Below are positions 39,108 through 49,780 of a stretch of DNA of 56,221 bases, piece after piece. The position numbers and the translations under genes are program-made. Numbering within the stretch: position 1 is the first letter of the stretch; each line of letters starts with the position of its first letter. This DNA comes from Chrysophaeum taylorii (taxonomy: Eukaryota > Sar > Pelagophyceae > Pelagomonadales > Pelagomonadaceae), in the NCBI GenBank assembly GCA_029834535.1, contig JAQMWT010000345.1, forward strand, positions 1 through 56,221, given 5' to 3'. The notes below the pieces were generated by a model that saw only the letters and a program-made list of their open reading frames with translations, searched no databases and was not told the origin of the DNA.

Positions 39108-39692
39108 ATGGTTGACGCTGACAATGCCCCTTCCTTAGCACAGGAAGATAGGAAATCTACCACCGGGTTTGTCTTCTATCTTTTCAACTGCCTTATTGGT
39201 TGGAAAAGCAAACTTCAACCGATTGTCTCCTGCTCAACTCACGAAGCTGAGTTGATTGCCCTCAGTATTTGTGCTGATGAAGCTGTTTGGCTACGCAAGC
39301 TGCTGTTGGAACTCTCCTTTGTCGTCAACCCCACCTTCTACGTCAACAATGCTAATGGTGAGAACACCGCTGACCCTGTTGACTTCGATGACAATGACAA
39401 CCCAATTGCTGAAGATATGCGCTTCATCAGAAGCCTACCTCTCTTGTCTGACAATGCTGCCGCTGTTCACACCTCTAATAACCCAGATGGGTCCTCTCGA
39501 TCCAAGGCACTGTCGACCAGATGGTTTAAAATCCGTGAGTACATCTCGCTACAGAAAATACGAGTCCATCATGTTCCCGGCAAGCTGAACGTGGCGGATG
39601 GTTTTACAAAGCCACTTGCTGCTGAGTTCTCCACTTTTCGTTCTCTACTCGGTATGCATCATGCTTCTGACGACAAGCCTTTACAGGATTGA
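39108..39692 (+). CDS. C2 RNase H
   Basis: Copia-type RNase H with catalytic residues in VDADNAPS, STHEAELIAL and LSDNAAAVHT, ending KIRVHHVPGKLNVADGFTKP. The starting ATG is incidental; the domain belongs to the pol polyprotein. Fifteen bases after the stop, the same frame encodes VTATSLN and then a stop. Confidence 0.82.
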   Translation: MVDADNAPSLAQEDRKSTTGFVFYLFNCLIGWKSKLQPIVSCSTHEAELIALSICADEAVWLRKLLLELSFVVNPTFYVNNANGENTADPVDFDDNDNPIAEDMRFIRSLPLLSDNAAAVHTSNNPDGSSRSKALSTRWFKIREYISLQKIRVHHVPGKLNVADGFTKPLAAEFSTFRSLLGMHHASDDKPLQD

Positions 39693-39694
39693 AG

Positions 39695-41420
39695 ATGCCT
39701 AACTCTAGTGACCGCAACGTCGTTAAACTAGCCCTGGCCTTACCTTCTTTTGCCACAAATTTTTGTACGCGGCGGCATCTCACTAGTCGGTTGAAGGACA
39801 GTCCTTTCTCGCTCTCCACGGCCGAACCTTCCCCCAGGTTGTCGCAAAAGCAACGAACCATGACTGCTACAACTGCTACCACACTGTCTGCTGCGTTTGC
39901 ACCGACACTAGCCGTGCATATCTCACCTCAGTCGCTGACGACGTTCCAGGACGGCCTCAGTATTGACTATGCTGCTTACGAGCGAGGAATCTCTCTCCTT
40001 GAGAACTTCCGTGTCCCTGTCACCCCATTTCTCTCTTCTTTTATGCGAGTGGAACTCACACTGGCCTATGAGTCTACTGACTTTTCATTGTTTGTAGACC
40101 TGACCACATTCATATCCATGCGCTTACCCATTACTATACTCTGGGAAGCTGCTCCTGCTATTGCTTCTATTGGCTGCTACAGATGCCCCAAACGCGAACG
40201 TTTCATTTTGTCGCTTTCCTTTTTTTTTGCGCAGTGCCTAAATGATCGTGGACAACCGACTTTCCTAGTCTCGACCACGTACAGTTCCAAGGCACAAACA
40301 CCTCGTGAACTCCCCACTGAAGTGCTGAGTCACCTCAACACGGACGACCATAAGAAGAATGGTCACATCCCCATTATCACAACACCGATCAGTTTACTTG
40401 TGACTCGTGTTCGAACACAGAGTCGCACAGCTCAGGCTATACAAGCCATCCATTCAGCATTTGATTACTACTGTTGCTCGATCGCGTGTACAACATCTTG
40501 ACGACTACGCATCATCCTCTGATGATACAGAACCGCTATCACTCCGGGATGTAATGTTCGGCCACACTTATGCTCAGGCAGAACATTAAGGCTTCCTGCA
40601 CCCCTTTTTTTTAACGTTGACCGAAACGTCGTTAAACTACTCACACTCCACGCTAGACGCTACTCTGGAGATATCTTCGCCATCGTTACCTACGCCTTCT
40701 GCTTCGCTTGCTGATTTCGACGTCTTGTGCCAACAAGTCGACCAACTCCAGGAAACTCTTCGAATCTATATTACCGAGGCTGCCATTGCTTCAATCACCT
40801 CCCTGGAGAACCGGCTCTTCCCTCCTACAGCCAACACCCACGTGTTACTTATACACTGTACAAGATCACAGAGCTGTTGTCTCGCTTAACACTCACCGCT
40901 CATGACCAACATGCTACCAACCACTCCTCCCCGGACGATCACCTCCTTCATCTACGTGACAAGTTGCTCTCATGCTTCAGAGCATTCCGTCCGCTCTCAT
41001 GTGAATCTGAAGACTCTTCTATCTTCGTTCGCCAAGTCCAATCTTTTTTTTTTTTTAACCAACTGGACACCTTTCAACTAGATTCTCTGTCGCCATCCAT
41101 ACTGAATGCTCTACTTGCACTCACCCTTCTCTTGGCACCACATCATTCAGCTATTGGTGTTCACCACCTTACAGCAGAAGCTGACGATGATTGATAATCC
41201 TAACACACTGTCTGTTGTATCTGTGTTTCTTAATGTTCTGTTCAAAAAAAAGGGTCAAATCGACTCTCAGCTCCACCAAGTCCAAGTCCGAAGACCCTTC
41301 TATACTCTTGATGCTTCGTATGTGACCTCTGTGACCATCAAGACTGTATTCCCTCCTTTTTCTTCATCATCATCTTTCTCAAGAGATGCTCTACAGTCGC
41401 ACCTTGCGCTTAAGACATCT
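39695..41420 (+). pseudogene. C2 ORF3, extra frame between RNase H and 3' LTR, decayed
   Basis: Open pieces at 39695-40501 (about 268 residues), 40617-40889 (begins LTETSLNY) and later fragments are broken by indels in T and A runs (for example 40605-40612, 41045-41056). C1 has an unbroken counterpart in the same place at 47245-49240. No membrane protein or envelope features are seen. Function unknown. Confidence 0.5.
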
Positions 41421-41428
41421 CGAGGGGG

Positions 41429-41742
41429 TGCAGAGAAATCTGCTGCCTCTTACCCTTATCCGTCCGTTGAGAACGTGATCTCTTCCTTACCCTTCTTCTT
41501 CCTTTCTACACAATCAAATAATCCTCTGATTTGTGCTTACGCTCATCATCATGGTCTAGCGCGTCCCGAGGTATCTAGCACTATACACTTTACCTTTCTC
41601 GTGTAGTTCTAGATGCCGCCTGTCGTGTTCTGAGGATATAGGGAACATACCTTTTCATTCCCCGAATTAAATACTTCCAGACGTTCATGATGAGACGGGA
41701 TGGTTTCCCAGGTGACTTACCACTGCTTGCTAATGCTCTGCA
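41429..41742 (+). repeat. C2 3' LTR and preceding polypurine tract
   Basis: Matches 30230-30544. The polypurine tract CGAGGGGG (41421-41428) abuts the first base of the LTR. Confidence 0.9.
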
Positions 41743-43742
41743 CGGAATGGGGATCTTTTCGCCATATCATTGTCTTTAAGTGTCTCATTTCTAAATTTTT
41801 GTTAGTGTACTTTTGTCGTAGCACCAACTCTAGCGAATTTTTGTAATGCCCTCGAGTTTGTTCGCAACTTTTGCTCTACTTATGTTCATGTACAATTAAA
41901 ACAAATTTATTGTGATTCTTTTAAACCCTACTTATCTCAACATGTTACAACTCCCTTTCGTGTTGAACACGGTATTAATATGTCCGCGTTCCTTACTTAC
42001 ATGTTTTTAATCATGAAGTAGAAGCCGCTGTTGGTCACATAGCCACTGCCGCGTCTACACGACTCCGGCATATGCTTAATGTATCCTATAAAGGACACCC
42101 CCTAACAGATCCGGCACCACACTACCCGTGGGCTGTTATACATGCTGTCCAATCGTATAATCTCCTTCCTAACGTTTCCCTCGAACGTATTTATAATAAA
42201 GTCCTAAGCCCCCAACAAGTTTTGTTGGATCAATGTAACGTTCCCCAACAAGATTACCTCAAACCCTTTGGCTCTGTTTGTTACTTGCATTTGGAACCTA
42301 ACGAATTTCATAAATATGAGCCTCGCTGTCGTCCTTACATCTACTTATGTGGTGCTAATATTATGAACCCATTAATAACACCCCATGTTAATCATTTAGC
42401 CGATGTTGTCCTTAATCCTGAAAACGGCCAAGTCCGTGTTTCTTCTAAACTTACCTTTCCTCATCTTATTTCTAAATCACTTCCCGATTATGAACAACAT
42501 CCACCACCCGCACCCTCACCCGATATCCCCTTCTCTGTTCACAGCACCCCCAATGATGCGGCGCAGAGGGGGAATGCTATGTCCACCGACACTGAACACG
42601 AGAGGGGGACTCCTTCTTCTCCTGCCCATGCTCCTTCTCCCGTTCCCGCATGTGCTCCAGCTGCTTCTGCACCCGCTGTTTCTGTCACCACACCTCCTAC
42701 ATCTGAAGTGTCCTCCCACACTTTACCCCTTTTACCGTCTTATCGGCCTCTCTATTCCCAGGATGTCCTTCGTCTCACCCGTGGACCTCATCACCCTCAA
42801 CCTCGTCGCAAGACTAATCTCAAGGATGTTCTTACTCGTATTGCCTCGCAAACTGTTGCCGCTTATAAACAAGCTGGTGGTACGCTCGCCGACTTCAAGT
42901 ATGACCACTCCAAGCAGTATATCACTTTCTGCGACCCCACCCTCCACTCCCTTCATATTGCTCATGGCATCCACTGGACGGCTATACCTCCAGAGGGGGA
43001 ATTTACACCATCCCTTCATCACCATGCTCACCAAGCGCTTTCCCAATCTTCTTCCGTTATGTGTCATAGGAGCCTTAGCCATCCATCGCCTGATGCCACT
43101 CATGTTCATCTCTGCGACGACTTCAGCCTTGCAGACTTTCACTTTCCTCGTGCTCTCGTTCATCTCATTTCCGAATACGCTCAAGCTTTTCGAGTTCCTC
43201 CCGCTCAATACGCTTATGCTTTGCTCACACCCCATTCCATTTTGGATCATAATGACGCTTCTTATGGTGCCTCCGAGCCTCACCTCTCCGCCATCGAAGA
43301 GTACATCACCGTGCAATCGCATTACATTGAGGCCCACTTTGGAGATGCTCCTCTACTAGTTGTTCAACTTGTCGAAGACCCCGATTACGCTCACACTAAC
43401 GATACGGTCACCTCTTACGCAATCATTCATCTCACTACGGCTCAAGACCCCAGCACTGTTGGTCCGGACGAATATAAAATTCAAGCCAAAGATATCAAGA
43501 TTGATGAATATGAGTTGAACTGCCTCAAAGGTCTCTCAGACGCTGATCGTAAAGCTTATATCTCCGCTATTTCCAAAGAGATTTTCGATATTGTTAAGTT
43601 TGGCTGCTTTAAACTCGCGTTGGCAATGGTCAAATCAAAGCCTATTGATACCCGCCTCGTCTTACGTATAAAAACCAATGCTGCCGGTGAATATCTGAAT
43701 ATCTTAAGCACAAAGCGCGCCTGGTTCTACGAGGATTCTTAG
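41743..43742 (+). CDS. C1 integrase C-terminal part and RT N-terminal part
   Basis: It begins mid-integrase, where the C2 insertion left off (CRNGDLFA... equivalent to the C2 SEWGGFTH region). The first 330 bp contain frameshifts, then 42072-43742 is open for 556 residues. Content: integrase tail (WAVIHAVQSYNLLPNVSLER), a proline-rich linker with three CAGAGGGGG-type motifs, then VGPDEYKIQAKDIKIDEYEL and the start of copia RT (TRLVLRIKTNAAGEYL). The frame is lost just after that, near 43700. Confidence 0.75.
42564..43000 (+). promoter_or_regulatory. three internal polypurine-like motifs (C1)
   Basis: CAGAGGGGGA at 42564, GAGAGGGGGA at 42600, CAGAGGGGGA at 42991. The first two read QRG and ERG; the third is shifted in codon phase and reads PEGE. 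The arrangement mirrors C2. This is the position of central polypurine tracts in some retroelements. Confidence 0.55.
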
Positions 43743-44088
43743 CTTCTCTGGGCACAGACTTTGTCAACACACTCAGTCCTATGGCACACAGCTTACTGGC
43801 ATCCGTTGTGTTCTGGCGCTCGCAGCTCATCTACGACTTCCAGTCTACCACGTTGATGTACCTAACGCTTTCGTTCAAGCTCCCATAGATTCTCATGTCT
43901 ATGTTAAATTGCCACAAGGCATTTACCTACTCGATCCTGAAGATACAAAATATCAAGGACGTCGTCTCCCAAAACTACTTAAATCCCTTTATGGATTACG
44001 ACAGAGTCCTGCCCTTTGGAATCAAACCATAAGTGGCTTCTTTGATTCATTAGGCTCTACACGCTTTCGAACAGATACCTGCATCTTA
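43743..44088 (+). pseudogene. C1 RT middle part, disrupted
   Basis: RT continues in shifted frames (DFVNTLSPMA, VPNAFVQAP-like region, then GRRLPKLLKSLYGLRQSPAL, FRTDTC) up to the Helitron insertion at 44089. Confidence 0.7.
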
Positions 44089-44285
44089 ACTACTAATCGA
44101 CAGATGTTTGTTTGTTTGTTTGTCTGTTTGTCTGTTTGTCTTTAAATGTCGACTGCTAAGAGGGGGGGGTGTGTGTTTGTCTGTTTGTCTTTAAATGTCG
44201 ACTGCTAAGAGGGGGGGGTGCGTGTGGGGAGCATGAAGGATGTGGGTGGGTTTGTGGGGTATGAGGGATGTGCCTGACGGGCGGA

Positions 44286-44897
44286 GATAAGTACGCGGGA
44301 CCTAGTCGGGGTCATCGCCGAGGCGTGGGGCAGGCGAAGAAAGGACGGGCCCCGCCCGTAGGTCGTACGCATGCTGCCGCCGGACGTATGTGCGACGAAG
44401 GGTGACGTCCTGCTGGGATCGGGCGGCCTGGGCGGGGTTCCCCGAGGCGGCGACATGGGTGAGGGCGGTGAGGGCACAGCGAGCCCGGCCTAATGCGTTG
44501 GCGATCCCCCACTCACGGTAGATGCGGCGAGTTTGGGCCGCCTTTGCCTCTGTGAAGTTGGCGCAGCCGCTTGTCACCCAGGTTCGCGCAGCGATGCGCT
44601 CTGCGCATGTTTGGGCGAGAGCGTGGCACGCCGCGCTGGCCTCACCGAAGGCACCAAAGACGAGGCCGGCGACGGTGCCGTAGCTACGTAGCCGCTGTTC
44701 GACAGGGCCCAAGAAGCCAGGCGGTGGTGCTGTACCCGGCTGGGGGATGATGGCGTCGATGCCGCGGGCGTGAGCGAGGTATTCGGAGTGGACTTGCGCT
44801 GCGCGCCGATCGACAGGCGACGGGTGGGAGGGATGGAGGGCGTGGGCGGTGTACAACGAACCCCAAGCGAGGGTTTTGATGTCGTAGAGTTGCCTGT
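44286..44897 (-). pseudogene. captured gene fragment inside Helitron copy B
   Basis: This about 600-bp block is absent from Helitron copy A at the same place. On the minus strand it has an open frame (44302-44856) with YDIKTLAWGSLYTAHALHPS and VFGAFGEASAACHALAQTC, ending PAPRLGDDPD. A related, more decayed fragment lies on the plus strand at 49.79-50.26 kb (FGEASVAWARQN, AASGSPTQAARAQQDV, APRLGDDPR). The family is not recognised. Confidence 0.5.
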
Positions 44898-44959
44898 TTG
44901 TCCCTCGATTTAGGGTAAGGATCAGGTAGGCGCGAGAGTAAGGATCAGGTAGGCGCGAG

Positions 44960-45530
44960 AGCCAGACAGTGATCCTCCAAGCCGTCTACGGCGACCTCGC
45001 AGACTATTTCCACGACCCGCGGCGGCTCTTTCAGCGCGCCATTCTCACGCCCCGTCGAAACGATGTTGTCGATGCTGACAACGCGCGCATGACCGCGGCC
45101 TTTTTTTCCCGGAGACGAGGCGTCGGAGTTCTTTTCGGCCGACTAGGCTGGGTCGGAAGACGACGCCTCGCTCTTTACAGTAGAGTTTTCAACTCCCTGA
45201 CAACCAACGGGATACTGACTTTGAGCGCGAGCTTAAGGTCTTCGCAACCTCGACCCGTCGCACGGCCACTGCAACGGTACCAGATACACGATCGATCGTG
45301 TTGTGTCACCGAGGCTCCTCCAACCTGTATCCCTTGAGGCCCGCCGACGCCACACGATCAACAAGAGCCAGGGCCAGACGCCCCGCGAGGTCGGCGTCCT
45401 CTCGCCCAAGCCCGTCTTCTGTCACGTCCAGCTCTACGTGGCTCTCTGTCGATCGGCAACCCCGAGGATATGCTCTTCTGAGTCGACGACTCCACCCTAC
45501 CCCACACGTGCTGCGCAATACCGATAAGCC
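44960..45530 (+). pseudogene. Helitron PIF1-like helicase C-terminal fragment (copy B)
   Basis: Same blocks as copy A: ILQAVYGDLADYFHDPRRLF, RAILTPRRNDVVDADNARM, GLRNLDPSHGHCNGTRYTID, TINKSQGQTPREVGVLSPKP, CHVQLYVALCRS. They are spread over different frames, so it is non-functional. Conserved blocks match the Helitron helicase, a 5'-to-3' SF1 helicase used in rolling-circle transposition. Confidence 0.82.
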
Positions 45531-45549
45531 CCCTCCCGGCGTCTACACG

Positions 45550-45893
45550 CGCACTGTAGGTGAACTTACTGGGACCAGGTGAACTTACTGGGTCTAGACA
45601 TTGGGACTAGGTGAAGTGAGTGACCAGGTGAACTTACTTAGACCAGGTGAGCTTACTGGAGTTTTTTGACAACTCAAACTCAAAGGCTGGCGGCGCGTGC
45701 GGATCAAAGCAGCTTAGATTACCGGAGGTGAGAGCGACGAGCTCAAAGGAGAGTGGGGTGAGTGGGCGTGAGCACGAGTGGGTTTACGCCGGGATAGAGA
45801 TTGGGACTAAGTGAACTAACTGACCAGGTGAACTTAGTGGGACCAGACCTGAACTTACTGGGGTTAGAGATTGGGACTAGGTGAACTTACTGG
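45550..45893 (+). repeat. AGGTGAACTTACT repeat array of Helitron copy B
   Basis: About seven copies of AGGTGAACTTACT or close variants, spaced irregularly, at the 3' end of copy B. Reverse complement of the array at 15448-15940. Confidence 0.7.
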
Positions 45894-47127
45894 CCTGCAC
45901 TTGTTTACGCTAAAGTCCAAGCTGATGCTACGTTTTTAATTTGCACACTCTCAGTGGATGATGTTGTTATCACTTGCACCTCGGAAACTCTATGTCGTGA
46001 ATTCCAGCGAGTTGAAAAAGGAATACTCAGTCGACACCTTTGAAGAAGTTCATACTCTCATAGGCATGTGCATAACGCGTACTACTGACGGTTCCATTTC
46101 ACTTGACTGTCAAGCTAAACTTGATGCATTGTTTTAAGAGTATCCCAGTCTAATGCAGTTACGTCCTACCTCTACACCAATGTCACCATCAACCACTTAT
46201 AAAACTGGAGAGCCATCTTCTGATATGCACAATTTTATTCTTCATACCTTCTCGACCTTACTTGGCAAGCTCACTTTTGTACAGTTGGCCTGTCGCCGTG
46301 GTCTATCCCAAAGCCTGAGTCGTTGTTCCCGAGGAATGCATAATCCAGCATTTCTGCATGTTCAAGTACTAACAGGAACTCTCCGCTATTTGCGCAAGCC
46401 CGAAAATCGCAATCTTCGCCTATGGTACTACTCTGGCTCTTCCGCTCCAATGGACCATCTTAGACTTCTCATCGGCAATCGTACTGATATGGCAACCATG
46501 TTGGATTACACTAAAGAACAAGTCAATTCAGGTAACTTTGATCCATTGGTCGCGTTCGTTGATGCCGACAACGCACCCTCTTATGAACAAGACCGCAAGC
46601 CTACAACTGGCTACGCCATCTTTTTGTTCGGTTCTCTCATCACTTGGAAGTCTAAACTACAGCCTATCACGGCTACTTCTACGCATGAGAGTGAACTCAT
46701 CGCCCTTAATATGTGTGCCGATGATGTGGTCTGGTTACGCAAATTGTTAACGGAAATGGCATTCGCTATAAACCCATACTACTATCTTCGCCAACCTCCA
46801 GGGAAAGATTGGTTATTAGATTATGATGCTCATGACAACCCTCTCCCATCAGACACGTCGTTCATACGTAACAGCCCTATACTCGGGGATTCAGCTTCTG
46901 CTTTCCATCTTTCAAATAATCCTGACAGCGCGACTAAGGCCAAAGCTATCAGCACACGCTGGTTTCGTATTCGCGATTACGTACATTTAAAACGTATACG
47001 TTTACATCATGTTTCCGGTACTCAGAACATCGCTGACGGATTCACTAAACCCTTCGGAGCTCCGCTCTTCACCAGATTCCGCACGTTACTTGGCTTACAA
47101 CAACCCATAGCTCAGCACGACATCTAA
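45894..47127 (+). CDS. C1 RT C-terminus and RNase H
   Basis: After the Helitron, RT resumes with KVQADATFLICTLSVDDVVI (SVDD at 45951-45962). After a shift near 46130 it runs open as a 324-residue frame (46153-47127): LLGKLTFVQLACRRGLSQSL, then directly into RNase H (FVDADNAPSYEQDRKPTTGY, STHESELIAL, LGDSASAFHLSNN, IADGFTKP). The direct RT-RNase H continuity here shows that the stop between them in C2 is damage. Confidence 0.82.
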
Positions 47128-47244
47128 CCTTTAACCTTCACTATGTCCGAAATGACGTTAAAATAACCCTCATATACAACGGCATTGTGGCTCGCCAAAA
47201 TGTGAGACGCGCGATGTGAGGATCCTTATAAAAAAAAAATAATA

Positions 47245-49240
47245 ATGAACCCTGCCAAGAACAAGGATGCTGCGAGCCGACGTTATTCTGTACTGAACCG
47301 TGGACGGGGTGGCATGTCATCATTATCCTCTCCTTTTAATGCATTAAATCCAGGCGTTGCTCCAACCAGTTCTCCTAATCGGAAACATCAAACACATCTT
47401 TCGGTTGCGCTAGGGAATCAGTCTTCGCCAGTGACGCCTAAGTCGCAAACAGCACAAACTCATACTAAATCGCACACAGCAAATTCAGAGTACTTCTTGC
47501 TCAAGCATTGTAAATTCGATACTATGGCGATGATGTCAGGTAATGTTCTTTCGCTTGGCACCCAGCCACCGAATTTCTTGCTACCACCACCTAAAGATCC
47601 TCAATGTTGGCGTCAATCCATCCAAGAGCTGCTTACGGAGGCACAACAAACAACTTGTGTTGACAACTTCCAATTTTTGAGCTCACTTTTATGTTTAAAG
47701 ACGAAGCGCATCCGGAACGCGCCTAACATACCGACAAACGAGGGTATTCGATTTCATCGCTACCCACCCATTAAAGGCGTTGTCAAAGTACACGTGGCGT
47801 GTACTAAATGCTATAATAAAACCAATACGGGGTACACCCCTTCTACTCGCCACTTGCATTGAAGATGAGCTTAAAACGGACAAAATCATTAAAATCATCG
47901 AGGACCATCTTGCGTCAGAACAGCACGCTTCGCATTGTTTTGATGTACCGCGCCCTTTCTCTCTGTTGATTTGTGTCATGCGTAATCTGTCGTTGCACGG
48001 GACAGCGTTAATTCGTAATAATCGACAATCTTTTCATCTCTCATGCTATAATGATCCAGCTGCACACATGAGAGCTATCATTCTCCGCCTTGGAAAGTCC
48101 ATTGCAAGCAACAAGTTACTGAAAGAGACGCTCATGAAATGTATGGCTATCCACAATGTGGATGCTTCTAAGATCATCGTCAACCCTGACGCCAACGCCC
48201 CCCTCTTGCTACAACTGCCTTATATCTCGAGCGTAAATCTTGAGATTCTTGTAGCGGATTGGTCATTACTACAGTCGGTTGAAGATAATAAAAGCTGTGT
48301 CGTGACCAATCCTGATGAGCTACTTAATGTGCTCCTTGAAAGCCTCGTGAATGATGTCTTTCACCAACTTAATGCTACTTCTTCCGAGACGGTACCGCCA
48401 ATGTTAAATTACTTTCGTCAACTTGCACCTGAGCATCAGTCTGCTTTCATAAACGTGGTAGTCCAGGTTGGCTATCCTTCTGCTATAATTGACGCCTTTT
48501 CAGATAATACATTATCTGAAGGTGAAACACCAGCACCAGTCGAAACTCCATCTGCTGAGTCCACGCCAGACAAATCTAACGACAATGTGGTTGAATCTTT
48601 ACGCCAGTTAAAAGGAGAGATTCAATCTTTATCCTCACGTCTCACTAACAGTGAGCAGCAATTGATGGCACGAGATCAACAGCTATCGGTTGCGCTAAAG
48701 AACTTAACCCAGGTACAAGAAGCTTACGACACCTTAAACGCTCAAGTAACCGAGAATATTAAACACGTCGCGCTCTTGGATAATATACTATCAAGCCACC
48801 AAATGCACCAAGATAATTTAATACCGACCCTAGCTGTCTTTGTCCACATAATCTCACGATCGCTCATTTCGTCTATTGGACAGTTTCCTCCAAATACATA
48901 TGATGAGGCACAGCAAACTCTAATCGACGATGCAGCTCATAACTTACATGCCGCTATGTCTGATGCACAGGATCAAGTTACCCCAGCAACAGACCTGCAT
49001 ACCTTGACACCGGACGCAGCTATGTCCTTCCTCTCATCTGTTATGGCACCCCTGGTTAGCCTCAGTGATGCTATTACTACAAACAATACTGCTAACGACC
49101 AATCCGAAGATCATAATTCTTCCTCTCCAGAGTTAAAGGAACTGGAAGATAATAGCGATGATGAGTTGGACCACACATCTGATGTTGTGGATGCCGCTTC
49201 TTTACGCAATGTCACGACTCGCCCAACCTCATCCTCCTAA
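47245..49240 (+). CDS. C1 ORF3, unknown protein between RNase H and 3' LTR
   Basis: About 660 residues in two registers that join near 47830 in a short C run (first 47245-47862, then open to 49240). It starts at an ATG after an A9 run. The N-terminus is basic and Ser/Thr-rich. The middle is mostly helical, with a coiled coil at about 48600-48770 (LRQLKGEIQSLSSRLTNSEQ). The C-terminus is very acidic (ELKELEDNSDDELD). There is no signal peptide or clear membrane segment, so it is not a typical envelope-like ORF. C2 has a decayed counterpart in the same place. Confidence 0.6.
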
Positions 49241-49374
49241 ATTGGTCTGTCACGTTACCTTTCCCTGTTTTATTGTTTTTGTTTAATTTGTTTGCTGCTC
49301 TCATGTACATTACACAAGCTCCGCCCTCAAGAACGTCTGAAATGCATAAACAGTTCTTTCACACGTTGAGGGGG

Positions 49375-49780
49375 TCCAGAGAGCTACACTATTATGTGTA
49401 CGACACTGGAACATCGCACTCCTTTCACACCTATCTCCAAAAGAGGGTTTTCTCTCCGCAATACGGCTTTCCCTCTTTCCTTCCTTACCCTTCCGCAATT
49501 ACTTTTTCTTCATGACTATGAAGAATACAGTCTGAAGCTCTCTTCCAACATGGAGTAGGTCTCCCGGTGCGCACCGTCAGGTACGGTGTTTTCTGTTTAA
49601 TTAACAGAGGCTTCGTTCCTTGTTGTCAGTGTAATCGCTTCTATGGGACTTAATGTCCTTAAGGAGTTAGGGCCTAAATCCCTACCTTGTGTAGTAGCAT
49701 GTGACAAGCGGAATGGTCTGTACACGCCCAAGACTGCACGCAGTCTCTACCATGTACCCGGAGAGGGTCAAATCTCTCCA
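49375..49780 (+). repeat. C1 3' LTR with preceding polypurine tract
   Basis: The tract GAGGGGG (49368-49374) abuts TCCAGAGAGC. It matches the 5' LTR except for about 52 extra bases. It is followed by GATAT, the target duplication. Confidence 0.9.

Larger units (their letters stand above)
30230..41742 (+). mobile_element. C2: second Ty1/copia-type element, nested in C1
   Basis: Direct LTRs of 315 and 314 bp (30230-30544 and 41429-41742) start TGCAGAGAAATC and end GCTCTGCA. The module order is the same as C1: gag, protease, X, integrase, RT, RNase H, ORF3. Sequence is clearly related to C1 but diverged, so this is a separate family. Two SINE-like inserts sit in gag and before X. There is no target duplication (GATCC left, CGGAA right), and the C1 sequence flanking it lacks about 0.8 kb, so the insertion was accompanied or followed by a deletion. 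Confidence 0.88.
44089..45893 (+). mobile_element. Helitron-like element, copy B, inserted in C1 RT
   Basis: It splits the C1 RT codons between FRTDTC and VYAKVQADATFL. Shared sequence with copy A starts near ACTACTAATCGACAG and ends ...AACTTACTGGCC. CCTGCA(T)CTT occurs on both sides (44079 and 45891), an imperfect roughly 9-bp repeat. Classical Helitrons make no target duplication, so this may be chance or a Helentron-like variant. It contains TTTG repeats, a duplicated segment with AGGGGGGGG, a captured foreign ORF fragment (44286-44897), a helicase C-terminus and the AGGTGAACTTACT repeat array. Confidence 0.68.
25089..49780 (+). mobile_element. C1: Ty1/copia-type LTR retrotransposon with nested insertions
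   Basis: Matching direct LTRs at 25089-25443 and 49375-49780 are flanked by a perfect 5-bp duplication, GATAT (25084-25088 and 49781-49785). This proves a single insertion event, now 24.7 kb long. Integrase precedes RT, which is copia order. Inside are a second copia element C2 (30230-41742) and a Helitron-like element (44089-45893). Without those, C1 is about 11.4 kb, long for a copia element, because of module X and ORF3. C1 lacks about 0.8 kb around the C2 insertion compared with the equivalent part of C2. Confidence 0.9.

Noticed and set aside
44079..45900. Roughly 9-bp repeat flanking Helitron copy B as proof of a cut-and-paste element
   Set aside because: The repeat is imperfect (CCTGCATCTT against CCTGCACTT) and classical Helitrons make none. 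The helicase content argues for Helitron-like origin, so the repeat is only noted.
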